Positions 26,461 through 34,768 of a stretch of 64,000 bases of DNA are shown here, one piece after another (within the stretch, counting starts at the first letter, position 1; every line of letters begins with the position of its first letter). The translations under genes were made by a program, and so were the position numbers. This DNA is from JAKOVR01 sp031415655 (lineage in GTDB: Bacteria; Actinomycetota; Acidimicrobiia; Acidimicrobiales; Acidimicrobilacustridaceae), in the NCBI GenBank assembly GCA_031415655.1, contig JANOSD010000170.1, forward strand, positions 1 to 64,000. The letters run 5' to 3'. The notes under the pieces were generated by a model. That model saw nothing but the letters and a program-made list of their open reading frames with translations, did no database searches and was not told the DNA's origin.

Positions 26461-27599
26461 GCTGCCGCTCCGGACAGGCGGAACAGCAACGCCAGGGCAT
26501 CGATAGCGACGTCGGCGTCGGGGCCCGGGGTGCCCGCAAGTTCACGAAGGTCGGCCAGCGCATCAGCGGCAAATCCCGACAAGCCGATCGTGGAGAAGTC
26601 CGCCTCGTCGGGAAGTACGGCGAGATCCGTGTGACGGTCCCATTGTTCGATCGCCCCGAAAAGATCGGCCTGATGGGCCAGACCGTCGAGCAGCGCGGCG
26701 TGACCATGCAGCGTGAGCGTCCCCACCAACGAAAGCTTGACGATGCACCGGTCCTTTGCTCCGTGACGATCGAGCCACGCCAGCAAATGAGCGACATCTT
26801 CGGCGCTGTTGAGATCGAACGAAGAACGATCGAACGCCCACGTTCCCGTGACCACGGGTGTGACGTTGCACCGAGTGGGGGTGAGCTCCACCACCAGAAC
26901 ATTGCCGGGATCGGTTTCGTCGTAGTCGGTTGGTTCGGGTGCCCCGGCATACCAAATCCGTCCGCTGGCGCCGACCGACGTGGTGGAGTGCCGATCGCCC
27001 AGCGCCACGTAGTGGAGCCGGTGGTCGGCGAGGGCGGCGTCGAGGTCGACGAGGCGAATCATGGCGGGATTGTCGATGTCCGGGGCCACCGAATCGACCG
27101 CACCGTGACCGACGGCGATGCGTATCGTTACTTCCAACGGCGGCACCGGTGGAAGGCCCCGGGCGGCGTCGGCGACAAGGTCGGTGAGCGGCCGTTTGCT
27201 GAACCATGGGGAGGGCACCAGTTCTGCACCCGAGCCGGGATCAATCACCACCTCCGACGAACCGAGCACCACCACGTTTTGCGGTTGATGCTGAACGAAG
27301 GTGGGTGATCGAAACACCGATGCGGCGTCGAACGGGTCGTGGTTTCCCGGGAGGAGGTAGACGGGAACGGGGCACCGGCCCATGGCTTCCAGCGCCCGGA
27401 CCACCACCTGACGGGCCACGTGATTGCTCTCGAACACGTCGCCGCACACCACCACGAATGCCGCTCCCTCCGACGCGGCCAGTGCGCCGATCGTGGTGAT
27501 TGCGTCGATCCTTGCCTGACTGAACCGAGCTTGGGCCTCCGGCGAAAGAAAATGCCGGGTCATGCCCAGTTGCCAGTCTGCGGTGTGGATGAACTTCAT
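26457..27599 (-). CDS. SbcD/Mre11/YhaO-like DNA exonuclease
   Basis: 380 residues, metallophosphoesterase fold. Metal-binding motifs in order: FIHTADWQLG (D-x-Q variant of D-x-H), VVVCGDVFES (GD), LLPGNHDPFD (GNHD), AVGHGAV (GH) and ALGDRHST (GDxH). The ATG at 27599 (MKFIHTADW) is the standard family start; the upstream extension to 27695 is Arg/Gly-rich and not conserved. Together with the ATPase at 23707 it should process double-strand breaks or stalled forks. Confidence 0.87.
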   Translation of the reverse strand: MKFIHTADWQLGMTRHFLSPEAQARFSQARIDAITTIGALAASEGAAFVVVCGDVFESNHVARQVVVRALEAMGRCPVPVYLLPGNHDPFDAASVFRSPTFVQHQPQNVVVLGSSEVVIDPGSGAELVPSPWFSKRPLTDLVADAARGLPPVPPLEVTIRIAVGHGAVDSVAPDIDNPAMIRLVDLDAALADHRLHYVALGDRHSTTSVGASGRIWYAGAPEPTDYDETDPGNVLVVELTPTRCNVTPVVTGTWAFDRSSFDLNSAEDVAHLLAWLDRHGAKDRCIVKLSLVGTLTLHGHAALLDGLAHQADLFGAIEQWDRHTDLAVLPDEADFSTIGLSGFAADALADLRELAGTPGPDADVAIDALALLFRLSGAAA

Positions 27600-27769
27600 C
27601 GAGGATCCCCATTCCCGGCTGTTCCCGGATCGTGCGGCCGCTGCTCGGCCACCCCCAGACAGTAGTGAGGGGGTGTGACAGTGAGACTCGGGCAATCACG
27701 AAATGGTGGCCACGACCGGCCCCGCCCCGACCGCCACCACCGGCCCTGACCGGCCGCGCTACGGGTTCG

Positions 27770-28147
27770 CTATTCGGCGGCTTCGTCGTAGCGCATCGCA
27801 CCGAGCGCGTTTCCCGAGGGATCGGTGAACCAGATCAGGTCACCCACCCCCGTAATGGTGGTCTTCGGCATCAGAATCGTGCCCCCATTGGCCTCCACCG
27901 CCTCGGCGATCACATCCACGTCGTCCACGCGGAACGAACATTCGAAGCCCACGGTCTTCACCCCATCGACGAGGTCGCGCCGGCCCTGCAATGCACCCTG
28001 CACGAACACGGGGGCAGCACCGTCGATCTGGAAGAAACCGGGGGGACCCCACGCCGAGAAGGTCCAGCCGAACACGGCCTCGTAGAAGTGCCGGGAGGCA
28101 TCAAGATCGTCGGCGTTGATAGCGAAGTGGCTGATGGTGGGTTGCAT
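27770..28147 (-). CDS. VOC (glyoxalase/bleomycin resistance) family protein
   Basis: 125 residues: one vicinal-oxygen-chelate domain made of two beta-alpha-beta-beta-beta modules, beginning MQPTISHFAINADDLDASRHFYEAVFGW and ending FTDPSGNALGAM. Potential metal ligands are His7 and a C-terminal Asp/Glu region; the usual mid-domain Glu is not obvious. An ATG at 28159 is also possible. It is divergent from an AraC regulator whose start lies within 11 bp, so the two probably share a promoter region and the regulator may control this gene. Confidence 0.82.
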   Translation of the reverse strand: MQPTISHFAINADDLDASRHFYEAVFGWTFSAWGPPGFFQIDGAAPVFVQGALQGRRDLVDGVKTVGFECSFRVDDVDVIAEAVEANGGTILMPKTTITGVGDLIWFTDPSGNALGAMRYDEAAE

Positions 28148-28157
28148 AACGGTCACC

Positions 28158-28970
28158 ATGACCCACCAACGGTTTGGCAAGCTACCGATAATGCGACGCA
28201 AGATGTTGCAAATGCGACAAATCTGGACGGAACGCGAGATCGACCCGGCGCTCGCCGTCCGCGGGTACGCCGTCACCCATCCTCCCGGCACAATCGTGCT
28301 GCCAACCGCCCCGGGCTGGAACCAACTACTCTACGCCGCTCGGGGTGCAATGACCGTCGAATCCGCCGCCGGCATATGGGTGATCCCGCCGCACCGGGCC
28401 CTGTGGGTTCCCGACGGCGCCCACCATCGCATCGTGATGCACGGGCGGGTTTCGGTGCGCACGCTGTATTTGCGATCGGAACTCGACGCGCTCCCTCAAG
28501 CGTGGCTGGCGGTGAGCGTTCCCCCGCTGTTGCGCGAGCTGATCCTCCACATCGTGCGCATCTGCCCGCTCGACCTTCGCCTCGAAACCCATGCCCGTCT
28601 CCTCGGCGTTTTGCTCGACCAGTTGACCGCTCTCCCCCACCTCCCGTTGCAGCTCCCCCTGCCACACGACCCCGTTGCCGTGACGTTCGCCGAAGCCCTG
28701 ATCGCCGATCCGCATCTCCGCATCGCGGACGCCGCATCCTGCGTAGGTGCCTCCCGGCGGACCCTCGAACGTCGTTTCGTCAACGAAACGGGCATGGGCA
28801 TCGGCCGTTGGCGGCAGCGTCAGCGATTGATCCGAGCTCTCGAACTGCTCGCCGCCGGCGAGTCCGTGACCACGGTCGCCACGGCCGTGGGCTACTCCAC
28901 GCCCAGTGCGTTCTCGGCGATGTTTCGGGAACAGCTCGGCGCCGCACCAAGCACCTACTTCCGGGCGTGA
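28158..28970 (+). CDS. AraC-family transcriptional regulator
   Basis: About 270 residues. N-terminal cupin-like sensor (TIVLPTAPGWNQLLYAARG, GIWVIPPHRALWVPDGAHH), C-terminal double HTH (RIADAASCVGASRRTLERRF; VTTVATAVGYSTPSAFSAMFREQLGAAPSTYFRA). The start is uncertain: ATG 28158, 28191 or 28206 are all possible, and the later ones leave more room for the promoter of the divergent VOC gene. Likely effector and targets are unknown; the divergent VOC gene is the obvious candidate. Confidence 0.85.
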   Translation: MTHQRFGKLPIMRRKMLQMRQIWTEREIDPALAVRGYAVTHPPGTIVLPTAPGWNQLLYAARGAMTVESAAGIWVIPPHRALWVPDGAHHRIVMHGRVSVRTLYLRSELDALPQAWLAVSVPPLLRELILHIVRICPLDLRLETHARLLGVLLDQLTALPHLPLQLPLPHDPVAVTFAEALIADPHLRIADAASCVGASRRTLERRFVNETGMGIGRWRQRQRLIRALELLAAGESVTTVATAVGYSTPSAFSAMFREQLGAAPSTYFRA

Positions 28971-29066
28971 CCTCAAGCCGTTCACGACTGCCGGCGACAC
29001 GACCGCCGAATGCATCACCGCCGAATGCATCACCGCCCCGCCGGGGCCGGCCTCTACGATCTTCCC

Positions 29067-29540
29067 GTGCAGATCCGGACCGCCGCCGACGATCCCACCG
29101 ACGCCTTCCACGTGGCTGAACTGCGGCTCGCCTTCCTGGCGGATCACCGGAAGGTCGACCCCGCCTCCTTCGATCCTGCGTTGACCGCCCGCACCCATGC
29201 CTTCGTGCAAGAGCAGCAGCGGTCGGGTCTCATGCACTCTTGGCTGGCGGAGGACCACCCGTCCCCCGAGCCGATTGGCGCGGTATCCGTGCTCCGTTAC
29301 CCCGCGCCGCCGAGACCCGGCGACACCGGGACCTACGACGGCTACATCATCAACATGTACGTGCGCCCGTCCCATCGCAGCCAGGGGATCGGCCGTCAGT
29401 TGTTGGTCACGCTCATGGCCAGCGCCGCCGAGCTCAGCATCCGCCACTGGTTACTCCACTTCACCGATGACGGCCGGGCGCTCTACGAGAGCCTCGGATT
29501 CAAACCTGACCCGAGCTACCTCATGCTGCCGGCATCATGA
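29067..29540 (+). CDS. GNAT-family N-acetyltransferase
   Basis: 157 residues from a GTG at 29067 (VQIRTAADDPTD). Acetyl-CoA binding core INMYVRPSHRSQGIGRQLLVTLM (motif A, R-x(2)-GIG) and motif B YESLGFKPD at the end. An upstream start at 29010 would add a Met/His-rich stretch encoded by a 15-bp duplication (GAATGCATCACCGCC, 29007-29036) and is unlikely. The stop overlaps the next gene by 4 nt (ATGA at 29537), so it heads a three-gene run with the Cys-rich protein and a NUDIX hydrolase. The acceptor substrate is unknown. Confidence 0.83.
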   Translation: MQIRTAADDPTDAFHVAELRLAFLADHRKVDPASFDPALTARTHAFVQEQQRSGLMHSWLAEDHPSPEPIGAVSVLRYPAPPRPGDTGTYDGYIINMYVRPSHRSQGIGRQLLVTLMASAAELSIRHWLLHFTDDGRALYESLGFKPDPSYLMLPAS

Positions 29541-30241
29541 CCCCGCGGCCGAACGACGCTCCTCTTGCTCCCGACGACCTGGTCGAGATCGTCACGCCCC
29601 ACACGATCTGGCGTTTCGAGCGGTCCTTCCTCGAATCCAATTGGACGTGCATTTGGGGGAAGGGGTGCCTGGGGATCCTCGCCGAGCCTGCCGAACACCT
29701 CAATCAGGGCTGTTGCTCGGTGGGTGCCGAACTCGATGGTCCTGACGAGGCCATGTTCGTGAGCGCGATGGCGGCCATGATCCCCGATGAGCTTTTCCAG
29801 TTCCACGAATCCGCCGCCGCCGAGGGTGTGTTCAAAGACAACCGCCGGCTGGCCACTCGAGTCGTCGACGATGCTTGCATCTTCCTCAACCGGCCCGGCT
29901 TCGAGAACGGCGAGGGGTGCGCCTTACATCTCGCGGCGTTGGCCGACGACGAATCACCGCTCGACTGGAAGCCGTCGGTGTGCTGGCAGCTTCCCGTAAA
30001 AGTGGACTGGGCCCCCGACGACATCGAGGACCCCACCAACAGCACGGAGGTCGCGACGGTCCGTCGGTGGACCCGAGCCGACTGGGGAGACGACGGCGAT
30101 CCGATGGCCTGGTGCTGTACCGAAGGCGAGCGGGCCTACGTGGGAACGCAGCGGGTGATCGACTCGCTCGCCGAACCGTTGGAGGGCATCGTTGGACGAG
30201 AAGTTTTCATCGAACTGCGCCGGCGCCTCGACCAACCGTGA
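29537..30241 (+). CDS. Conserved cysteine-rich protein, function unknown
   Basis: 234 residues with ordered Cys motifs: NWTCIWGKGCLGI (about 35-47), NQGCCSVGAEL (about 56-66), ACIFLNRPGF (about 113), GCALHLAAL (about 127), VCWQLPVKVDW (about 148) and AWCCTEGE (about 190). The spacing resembles the Cys pattern of zinc- or iron-sulphur-binding proteins of the YkgJ/DUF3109 type, but I cannot assign the family with certainty. It is not secreted (no signal peptide). It overlaps both neighbours (ATGA before, GTGA after), so it is translated with an acetyltransferase and a NUDIX hydrolase. Confidence 0.75.
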   Translation: MTPRPNDAPLAPDDLVEIVTPHTIWRFERSFLESNWTCIWGKGCLGILAEPAEHLNQGCCSVGAELDGPDEAMFVSAMAAMIPDELFQFHESAAAEGVFKDNRRLATRVVDDACIFLNRPGFENGEGCALHLAALADDESPLDWKPSVCWQLPVKVDWAPDDIEDPTNSTEVATVRRWTRADWGDDGDPMAWCCTEGERAYVGTQRVIDSLAEPLEGIVGREVFIELRRRLDQP

Positions 30242-30771
30242 GCCCAACTTCGCCTCCCAACCGGCGGGCACGGGCCATCCTTCTCGACCCGGACGACCGC
30301 GTGTTGTTGATCCTGGTCCACAACGACGGGTCGATCACGAATCCGTTTCAAGAAGTTCCGGACCAGTTTTGGATCACCCCGGGCGGGGGCGCCGAACCGG
30401 GCGAGAGCCCCGAACAGAACGTGCGGCGCGAGGTGGCGGAGGAGACGGGCATCACGGATCTCGTCGTCGGGCCCGAGTTGTGGCTGCGGACCGTTGAGCT
30501 CGAATGGCACGGCGTTCCCACGACGTTCGAAGAGAGGTACCTCGTCGCCAGTACGGAGGAGGCGACGTGCACGTTCGACCGCATCGAGCCGGCGGAACGG
30601 GCGGTGTTCCGCGGATCACGATGGTGGACGCTGGCTGAGCTCACCGCCAACGCCTCAGCGCCCGTGCCGCATCCTCACACGATCTTCCCGCCGAACCTGG
30701 TCGAACTCGTCGTCGCCGCGATCGACTGCCGGCCCGACGGCGGGCCGGCACGTCCGATCACCGAATCGTGA
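30238..30771 (+). CDS. NUDIX hydrolase
   Basis: 177 residues from the GTG at 30238, which overlaps the previous stop. The NUDIX box GGAEPGESPEQNVRREVAEETGI fits G-x5-E-x7-REUxEExGU completely, so the Mg-dependent pyrophosphohydrolase site is intact. Upstream RARAILLDPDDRVLLI is the usual first strand. C-terminal W(R)WWTLAEL is typical of the subfamily that cleaves nucleoside diphosphate derivatives. The exact substrate is unknown. Confidence 0.88.
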   Translation: MSPTSPPNRRARAILLDPDDRVLLILVHNDGSITNPFQEVPDQFWITPGGGAEPGESPEQNVRREVAEETGITDLVVGPELWLRTVELEWHGVPTTFEERYLVASTEEATCTFDRIEPAERAVFRGSRWWTLAELTANASAPVPHPHTIFPPNLVELVVAAIDCRPDGGPARPITES

Positions 30772-30788
30772 CCGTCTGCCGCCCGAGT

Positions 30789-31325
30789 TCAGCTCGCCCA
30801 GCGATGACCCGTGTGCACCTGCCGGGGCTGCCAGGTGCGTCGAAGCGACGCCCCGACCTCCAGCTCGCGCCAGGCGTGTTCGCCGTCCGAAAGGGCTTCG
30901 CAGAGGTCGGGAAGACGATCCGGCGTGACGTCGTGGGCAGCGAAGACCGGGCCGTGATGTGTGCCCGCAAGGAAGGCGCGCACGGATCCCCACTCTCGTT
31001 CTGCGGTGCCGTCGTGAATGCTCCGAACCCCCGCCACGAGGGCATCGGCGTCGGCGCACCGTTGGAGCACGAGTTGGTTGGCAGAGCGTGGCCGGCGCCT
31101 CGGTCGTTCCCGCACGATGTCGAGGCCACGGAACTCGACGCCAGCGGCCAGCAATCCCCAGAAGCCGTCGGTGATCCCGCACGCTTCTTCCACAATCAGT
31201 TGGGCCAGATCGTGCGGCAGCCGAGCCGCCGGAGCCACGCCAGGAATGGTGACGATCACACCATCGCCACGAACGGCCACGGCGGCAAAGAACCGCTTTC
31301 CCGTGCGCTCGAAGGTGACGTCCAT
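30789..31325 (-). CDS. Conserved hypothetical protein
   Basis: 178 residues from the ATG at 31325 (MDVTFERTG); ATG 31337 is also possible. It starts with a short beta-rich stretch (RFFAAVAVRGDGVIVTIPG) followed by LPHDLAQLIVEEACGITDGFWGLLAAGVEF, a pattern I associate with a small actinobacterial family of unknown function, then an Arg-rich helical region. No signal peptide or membrane segment. The longer frame up to 31553 reads through a terminator hairpin and is not likely. It is convergent with the NUDIX gene. Confidence 0.65.
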   Translation of the reverse strand: MDVTFERTGKRFFAAVAVRGDGVIVTIPGVAPAARLPHDLAQLIVEEACGITDGFWGLLAAGVEFRGLDIVRERPRRRPRSANQLVLQRCADADALVAGVRSIHDGTAEREWGSVRAFLAGTHHGPVFAAHDVTPDRLPDLCEALSDGEHAWRELEVGASLRRTWQPRQVHTGHRWAS

Positions 31326-31379
31326 GCCATGGACCATACGGGCGCCCACCCGCCACCCCGAACCCATTTTCCGTTTCGG

Positions 31380-31427
31380 TTCTGGTCTCCGATGCGCTTC
31401 AGTTCTGAGGCGTTTGGGAGACCAGAA
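31380..31427. terminator. Hairpin terminator after the DUF3558-like lipoprotein gene
   Basis: TTCTGGTCTCC (31380-31390) pairs with GGAGACCAGAA (31417-31427). Inside, CGCTTCAG/CTGAGGCG pairs again across a TT loop, giving a long rod with one internal loop. It lies just downstream of the gene ending at 31445 (minus strand). It resembles the hairpin at 32183-32234. Confidence 0.7.
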
Positions 31428-31444
31428 CAGAAAAGACGGTGGGG

Positions 31445-32152
31445 TTAGAGGCGGGCGGCGGCGGCTTGCGCCAAGGTCTCGACGATCTGGTCGGGATCGC
31501 CAGCGGTGCTGAAGTTCACGTTCACCTCGTATTGCACGTCGCCCACGCGCCACACGATGGAGTGCAAGACGGTCCCCTGGTAGGCCTCGTCGCCCAGATC
31601 GATTGTCCGCCAGTAGTCATTGTCGTAGCCGGACCGCCACGTTTCGAGGTCGTCGGTCCGACGGATCAGGTTCACGTTCTTGAGGTCGTTCGCCGTGCCC
31701 CACCAGCAATCGTCTTGCGTTTGTGGCCCCGCAGTTACGGGCTGGCCGAAGGCGGCGACCACGTCGGCTTCGAGAAGCAGCTCACATGCCGCGGGGAGGA
31801 CGTCCGGCGTCACGGTGTCGGCCGGATCAGCCGGGTCGGTCGGTGCCACGCTGTCGGAAGGATCGATGGCCGTGACGGTCGTGGGCGTGGCGGTCGTCGT
31901 CGATCGTCGCACCGGTTCACTCCCCGCCGACGCCGACGCCGGAGGTGAGCCGTTGGGGCCGTTGACACCGGCACTAGTCGGCGTCTTCGAAGTCGCTTCG
32001 GCCTGCGACGACACACTCGCCGGCGACCCTCCGCACGCAACGAGCGATCCGATGCTGAGCGATACCGCAACAACGGCGAATGCCTCTGCGCTACGCCTTG
32101 GACGACGATTGCGGGGCGACCAGGAATGAAGGCGAAGCGCAGGGAATGGCAC
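31445..32152 (-). CDS. DUF3558-like secreted lipoprotein
   Basis: 235 residues. Signal peptide with lipobox SIGSLVACGG (Cys about 40), Ser/Thr/Pro linker to about residue 115, then a small domain LPAACELLLEADVVAAFGQPVTAG with two Cys (CELL and DDCWW) and a beta-rich C-terminus. This matches the outline of the DUF3558 domain found in actinobacterial lipoproteins. Role unknown, cell-surface. It is flanked on both sides by hairpin terminators, so it is likely a single-gene transcript. Confidence 0.72.
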   Translation of the reverse strand: MPFPALRLHSWSPRNRRPRRSAEAFAVVAVSLSIGSLVACGGSPASVSSQAEATSKTPTSAGVNGPNGSPPASASAGSEPVRRSTTTATPTTVTAIDPSDSVAPTDPADPADTVTPDVLPAACELLLEADVVAAFGQPVTAGPQTQDDCWWGTANDLKNVNLIRRTDDLETWRSGYDNDYWRTIDLGDEAYQGTVLHSIVWRVGDVQYEVNVNFSTAGDPDQIVETLAQAAAARL

Positions 32153-32182
32153 GGCTTCACCCTACGGGCTACCCGACGACCG

Positions 32183-32234
32183 GGTTCTGGTCCCCCCTAC
32201 GTTTCAGAGTCGATGCGTAGGGGGGACCAAAACC
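32183..32234. terminator. Hairpin terminator after leuA
   Basis: 32183-32201 pairs with 32216-32234 (19 bp, one mismatch; core GGTCCCCCCTACG). It lies 12 bp beyond the stop of leuA (32247, minus strand). Confidence 0.8.
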
Positions 32235-32246
32235 GAAGGAACAGGG

Positions 32247-33830
32247 TTAGACGCCCTCGAGGTTGCCGGGGCGGCCGGCCTTAGACGTGGCGAGGTCCTC
32301 ACCGCTGTCTTTGATGCGCACGATGCGGTTGATGGCGTTGAGGAATGCTCGAGCTGACGCCTCCACCACATCGGTGGACAGTCCCCGGCCGGGCATCGAC
32401 GCGCCTTCGACAGTGAGCCGAAGGGCCACGTCGGCCAGGGCATCCACCCCGCCGGTGACCGACGTGACGGCGTAGTCGGTGAGCTGACCTTCGATACCGG
32501 TGAGGGCCTTGATGGTGTTGCAAGCCGCTTCGACCATTCCGTCGCCGGTGGCGGTGCCTTCGAGCTTTTCGCCTTGGCGGTCGAGCACGATGGTGCACGT
32601 CGGGGTGGAGTTCGATCCACCGTGGCTATCGCAGCTCACGAGTTGGTAGCGGTAGCGCACGGTGTCGCCCACCTCCTCAGCGACGAGCGCTTCGAGGTCG
32701 TCCTCGCTCAACTGCACCTTGCGATCGGCCAGTTCCTTGAAGCGGGTGAACACCTGGTTGAGCGCGTCGCCGTGGAGGTCGTGGCCCATCTTCTTCAACG
32801 TGTCGGCAAAGGCGTGACGACCCGAGTGTTTGCCCAACACGATCTGGCTTTCGCCGGCGCCGACCGCTGCCGGATCCATGATTTCGTAGGTCTCGCGGTT
32901 GGTGAGCACGCCGTGCTGGTGGATGCCGCTTTCATGGGCGAAGGCGTTACGGCCCACGACGGCCTTGTTGTACTGCACCGGATACCCGGTGAGCCGGCTC
33001 ACCAACTTGCTCGCCCGTCCCAGTTCTTCGGCCTTGATACCAGTGTCGATGCCGTCGAAGTAGTCCGCTCGAGTGCGCAGTGCCATCACCACTTCCTCCA
33101 TCGCGGCGTTGCCAGCCCGTTCACCGATGCCGTTGATGGTGCATTCGATCTGCCGGGCGCCGGCCTTCACCGCGGCCAAGGAGTTGGCGACCGCTAGGCC
33201 GAGGTCGTCGTGACAGTGGGTGGAGATGATGTAGTCGCCGTGCACCGCCTCGCGCACGGAATGCAGCCGAGCGGCGTACTCCTCGGGGATGCCGAACCCG
33301 ACCGTGTCGGGGATGTTCAGCGTGGTGGCGCCAGCATCGACCGCTATCTGGAGCACCTCGCACATGAAGGCGAAGTCGGAGCGGCTGGCATCCTCGGGGG
33401 AGAACTCGATGTCGTCGGTGTATTGCTTGGCGTGGGCGACTGCTCGGCCGGCTTCGACCTTCACCTGATCGGGAGTCATCCGTAGCTTGTTCACCATGTG
33501 GATCTCACTGGTGGCAATGAAGATGTGGATTCGTGCCGATTCCGCTTCGGAAATTGCGTCCCAGCATCGGTCGACGTCGGCCAGTGCGGTGCGGGAGAGG
33601 CCGCAGATCACCGGGCCGCGAATCGAGCGGGCGATGGCCTGCACCGATTCGAAGTCGCCTTGGCTGGCGACGGGGAACCCGGCTTCGATGACGTCGACCC
33701 CGAGGCGCGCAAGCTGCTCGGCGATCTCGACCTTCTCACCCTGATCGAGTGAGATTCCTGGCGATTGCTCGCCGTCGCGGAGGGTGGTGTCGAAGATGAT
33801 CACCCGGTTCGGATCACGTTGCGTGCCCAT
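32247..33830 (-). CDS. leuA: 2-isopropylmalate synthase
   Basis: 527 residues, first committed step of leucine synthesis (acetyl-CoA plus 2-ketoisovalerate to 2-isopropylmalate). The N-terminal DRE-TIM barrel has DTTLRDGEQSPG, metal ligands in STHCHDDLGLA and the conserved HESGIHQHGV; the C-terminal 130 residues form the LeuA dimerisation/leucine-feedback domain. The length fits the standard bacterial type 1 enzyme rather than the long mycobacterial form. It is preceded by a leader peptide gene and a terminator hairpin (33926-34031), so it is regulated by ribosome-mediated attenuation. The start at 33830 has ATG with AAAGGCAAACCC upstream. Confidence 0.96.
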   Translation of the reverse strand: MGTQRDPNRVIIFDTTLRDGEQSPGISLDQGEKVEIAEQLARLGVDVIEAGFPVASQGDFESVQAIARSIRGPVICGLSRTALADVDRCWDAISEAESARIHIFIATSEIHMVNKLRMTPDQVKVEAGRAVAHAKQYTDDIEFSPEDASRSDFAFMCEVLQIAVDAGATTLNIPDTVGFGIPEEYAARLHSVREAVHGDYIISTHCHDDLGLAVANSLAAVKAGARQIECTINGIGERAGNAAMEEVVMALRTRADYFDGIDTGIKAEELGRASKLVSRLTGYPVQYNKAVVGRNAFAHESGIHQHGVLTNRETYEIMDPAAVGAGESQIVLGKHSGRHAFADTLKKMGHDLHGDALNQVFTRFKELADRKVQLSEDDLEALVAEEVGDTVRYRYQLVSCDSHGGSNSTPTCTIVLDRQGEKLEGTATGDGMVEAACNTIKALTGIEGQLTDYAVTSVTGGVDALADVALRLTVEGASMPGRGLSTDVVEASARAFLNAINRIVRIKDSGEDLATSKAGRPGNLEGV

Positions 33831-33925
33831 GGGTTTGCCTTTCTGGTGGGGTTGGTATTCGTTGTTGACGATGAGCGCTGGTCATGGTGAGCGCTCGACA
33901 CGATTCGAGCTGACCTTGCTCTGGA

Positions 33926-33990
33926 AACGAAAGAACCTCCCGGCCCGAGGGCGCAGGAGGTTCGGCGAGCACCGGTGGGGGGTGCTCGCC
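33926..33990 (-). ncRNA. leuA attenuator: leader hairpins and intrinsic terminator
   Basis: On the minus strand, directly after the leader peptide, GGCGAGCACC (33990-33981) pairs perfectly with GGTGCTCGCC (33973-33964). The terminator follows: GAACCTCC (33963-33956) pairs with GGAGGTTC (33940-33933), with further GC pairing inside the loop, and then TTTCGTTT (33932-33925). The leader stop codon overlaps the first base of the first hairpin, so a ribosome at the stop would change which hairpins form. Confidence 0.75.
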
Positions 33991-34031
33991 TACGTGAGAA
34001 GAAGCTCTGAGAAGATTCGAGAGACGTTCAT
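33990..34031 (-). CDS. leuA leader peptide (13 aa, three consecutive Leu codons)
   Basis: A 13-codon frame, MNVSRIFSELLLT and a TAG stop, on the leuA strand. Its Leu codons CTT CTT CTC are consecutive and close to the stop, the standard design of a leucine attenuator. A purine-rich GGTGA lies about 9 nt upstream of the ATG. It is followed at once by the attenuator hairpins. Actinobacterial leuA leaders of this kind are known; this one was found by eye. Confidence 0.75.
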   Translation of the reverse strand: MNVSRIFSELLLT

Positions 34032-34037
34032 AACTGA

Positions 34038-34071
34038 TGTCACCGTGACAGGGTACCGCCGACTTTGTCAA
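34038..34071 (-). promoter_or_regulatory. Putative leuA promoter region with palindrome
   Basis: TTGACA (34071-34066, minus strand) could serve as a -35 box; no good -10 is found at 17 nt. TGTCAC-C-GTGACA (34038-34050) is a palindrome where the -10 would lie, so it could be an operator. Confidence 0.35.
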
Positions 34072-34408
34072 GCCCCAACCCGTTGCACGCGGCGGGGGCT
34101 GTTCCCCGTGTGATGGCCGGGCGGGGTCCCCTGCTCTCGCAGCCACGGCGAACGTCGCGGGTTCCTACGGACGACGCGGACGACTCCGAAGTCAGTCGCG
34201 GGGTCGAAGCAGCGATCGCCGAGGGTCGCTCACCTGGCTCGGTCTAAACTGATCAACCCGACCTCAACGTCGATGTGATCCCGTTAACCCTTCCCGCTAC
34301 GGCGTGGCGATCGTGCGTGTAAGTGGGAACGTCGATCGCCGGCTGCGGCGCCGATCGTGGTTCGGCAAAGTAGCCTTGGGCCCATGACGAGCGAAGACGA
34401 CGAACATC
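34072..34408. other. Intergenic stretch, no gene seen
   Basis: Between the leuA promoter region and the gene at 34409. Short open frames here lack homology and a ribosome site. The stretch probably holds the promoter for 34409. Confidence 0.5.
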
Positions 34409-34768
34409 ATGACTGATTCGCCAGCACTCCCTTCGCATCCCTTCGATGACGCGTTCGCCCGCGAGCTTTTCGCTCGCCTCGCGCAGGTCCTGGCCGATGC
34501 CTTCCGATCCTCGATCGTCACTGCCGGCGCCCAATCGTCGGGCGTCAACGCGGAAGAGACCTTCCGCCGGTACGTCGAATCGGCCCTTCCGGCCGCAGAT
34601 TTCGTCCGGAATGCCGTCGAGTACTCGAGACAGGAGCTCGGCGTCACTGAAGCGTTGTCGGTAGAGGATCGTGAGCGGATGCTCGATGAGGCCATCGCCG
34701 CCCTCAATGCGGGCGAGTTGCGGGACCACATCGACAGGGTCGTGACTGATCCTGAGCTTGCTGTATGA
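34409..34768 (+). CDS. Hypothetical protein, 119 aa
   Basis: Predicted soluble, helical, acidic protein (FDDAFARELFARLAQVLADAFR, ELGVTEALSVEDRERMLDEAIAALNAGELRDHIDR). No recognised domain, signal peptide or membrane segment. The ATG at 34409 follows GACGAACATC, which is not a strong ribosome site. Its stop overlaps the start of an HTH-fragment gene (ATGA at 34765), so both are co-translated. It could be a partner of that regulator, but I see no evidence for function. Confidence 0.6.
   Translation: MTDSPALPSHPFDDAFARELFARLAQVLADAFRSSIVTAGAQSSGVNAEETFRRYVESALPAADFVRNAVEYSRQELGVTEALSVEDRERMLDEAIAALNAGELRDHIDRVVTDPELAV

Noticed and set aside
34072..34408. Region upstream of 34409 considered as a tRNA or riboswitch
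   Set aside because: No cloverleaf, CCA end or recognisable aptamer pattern could be found by eye; only the leuA leader at its edge is supported.
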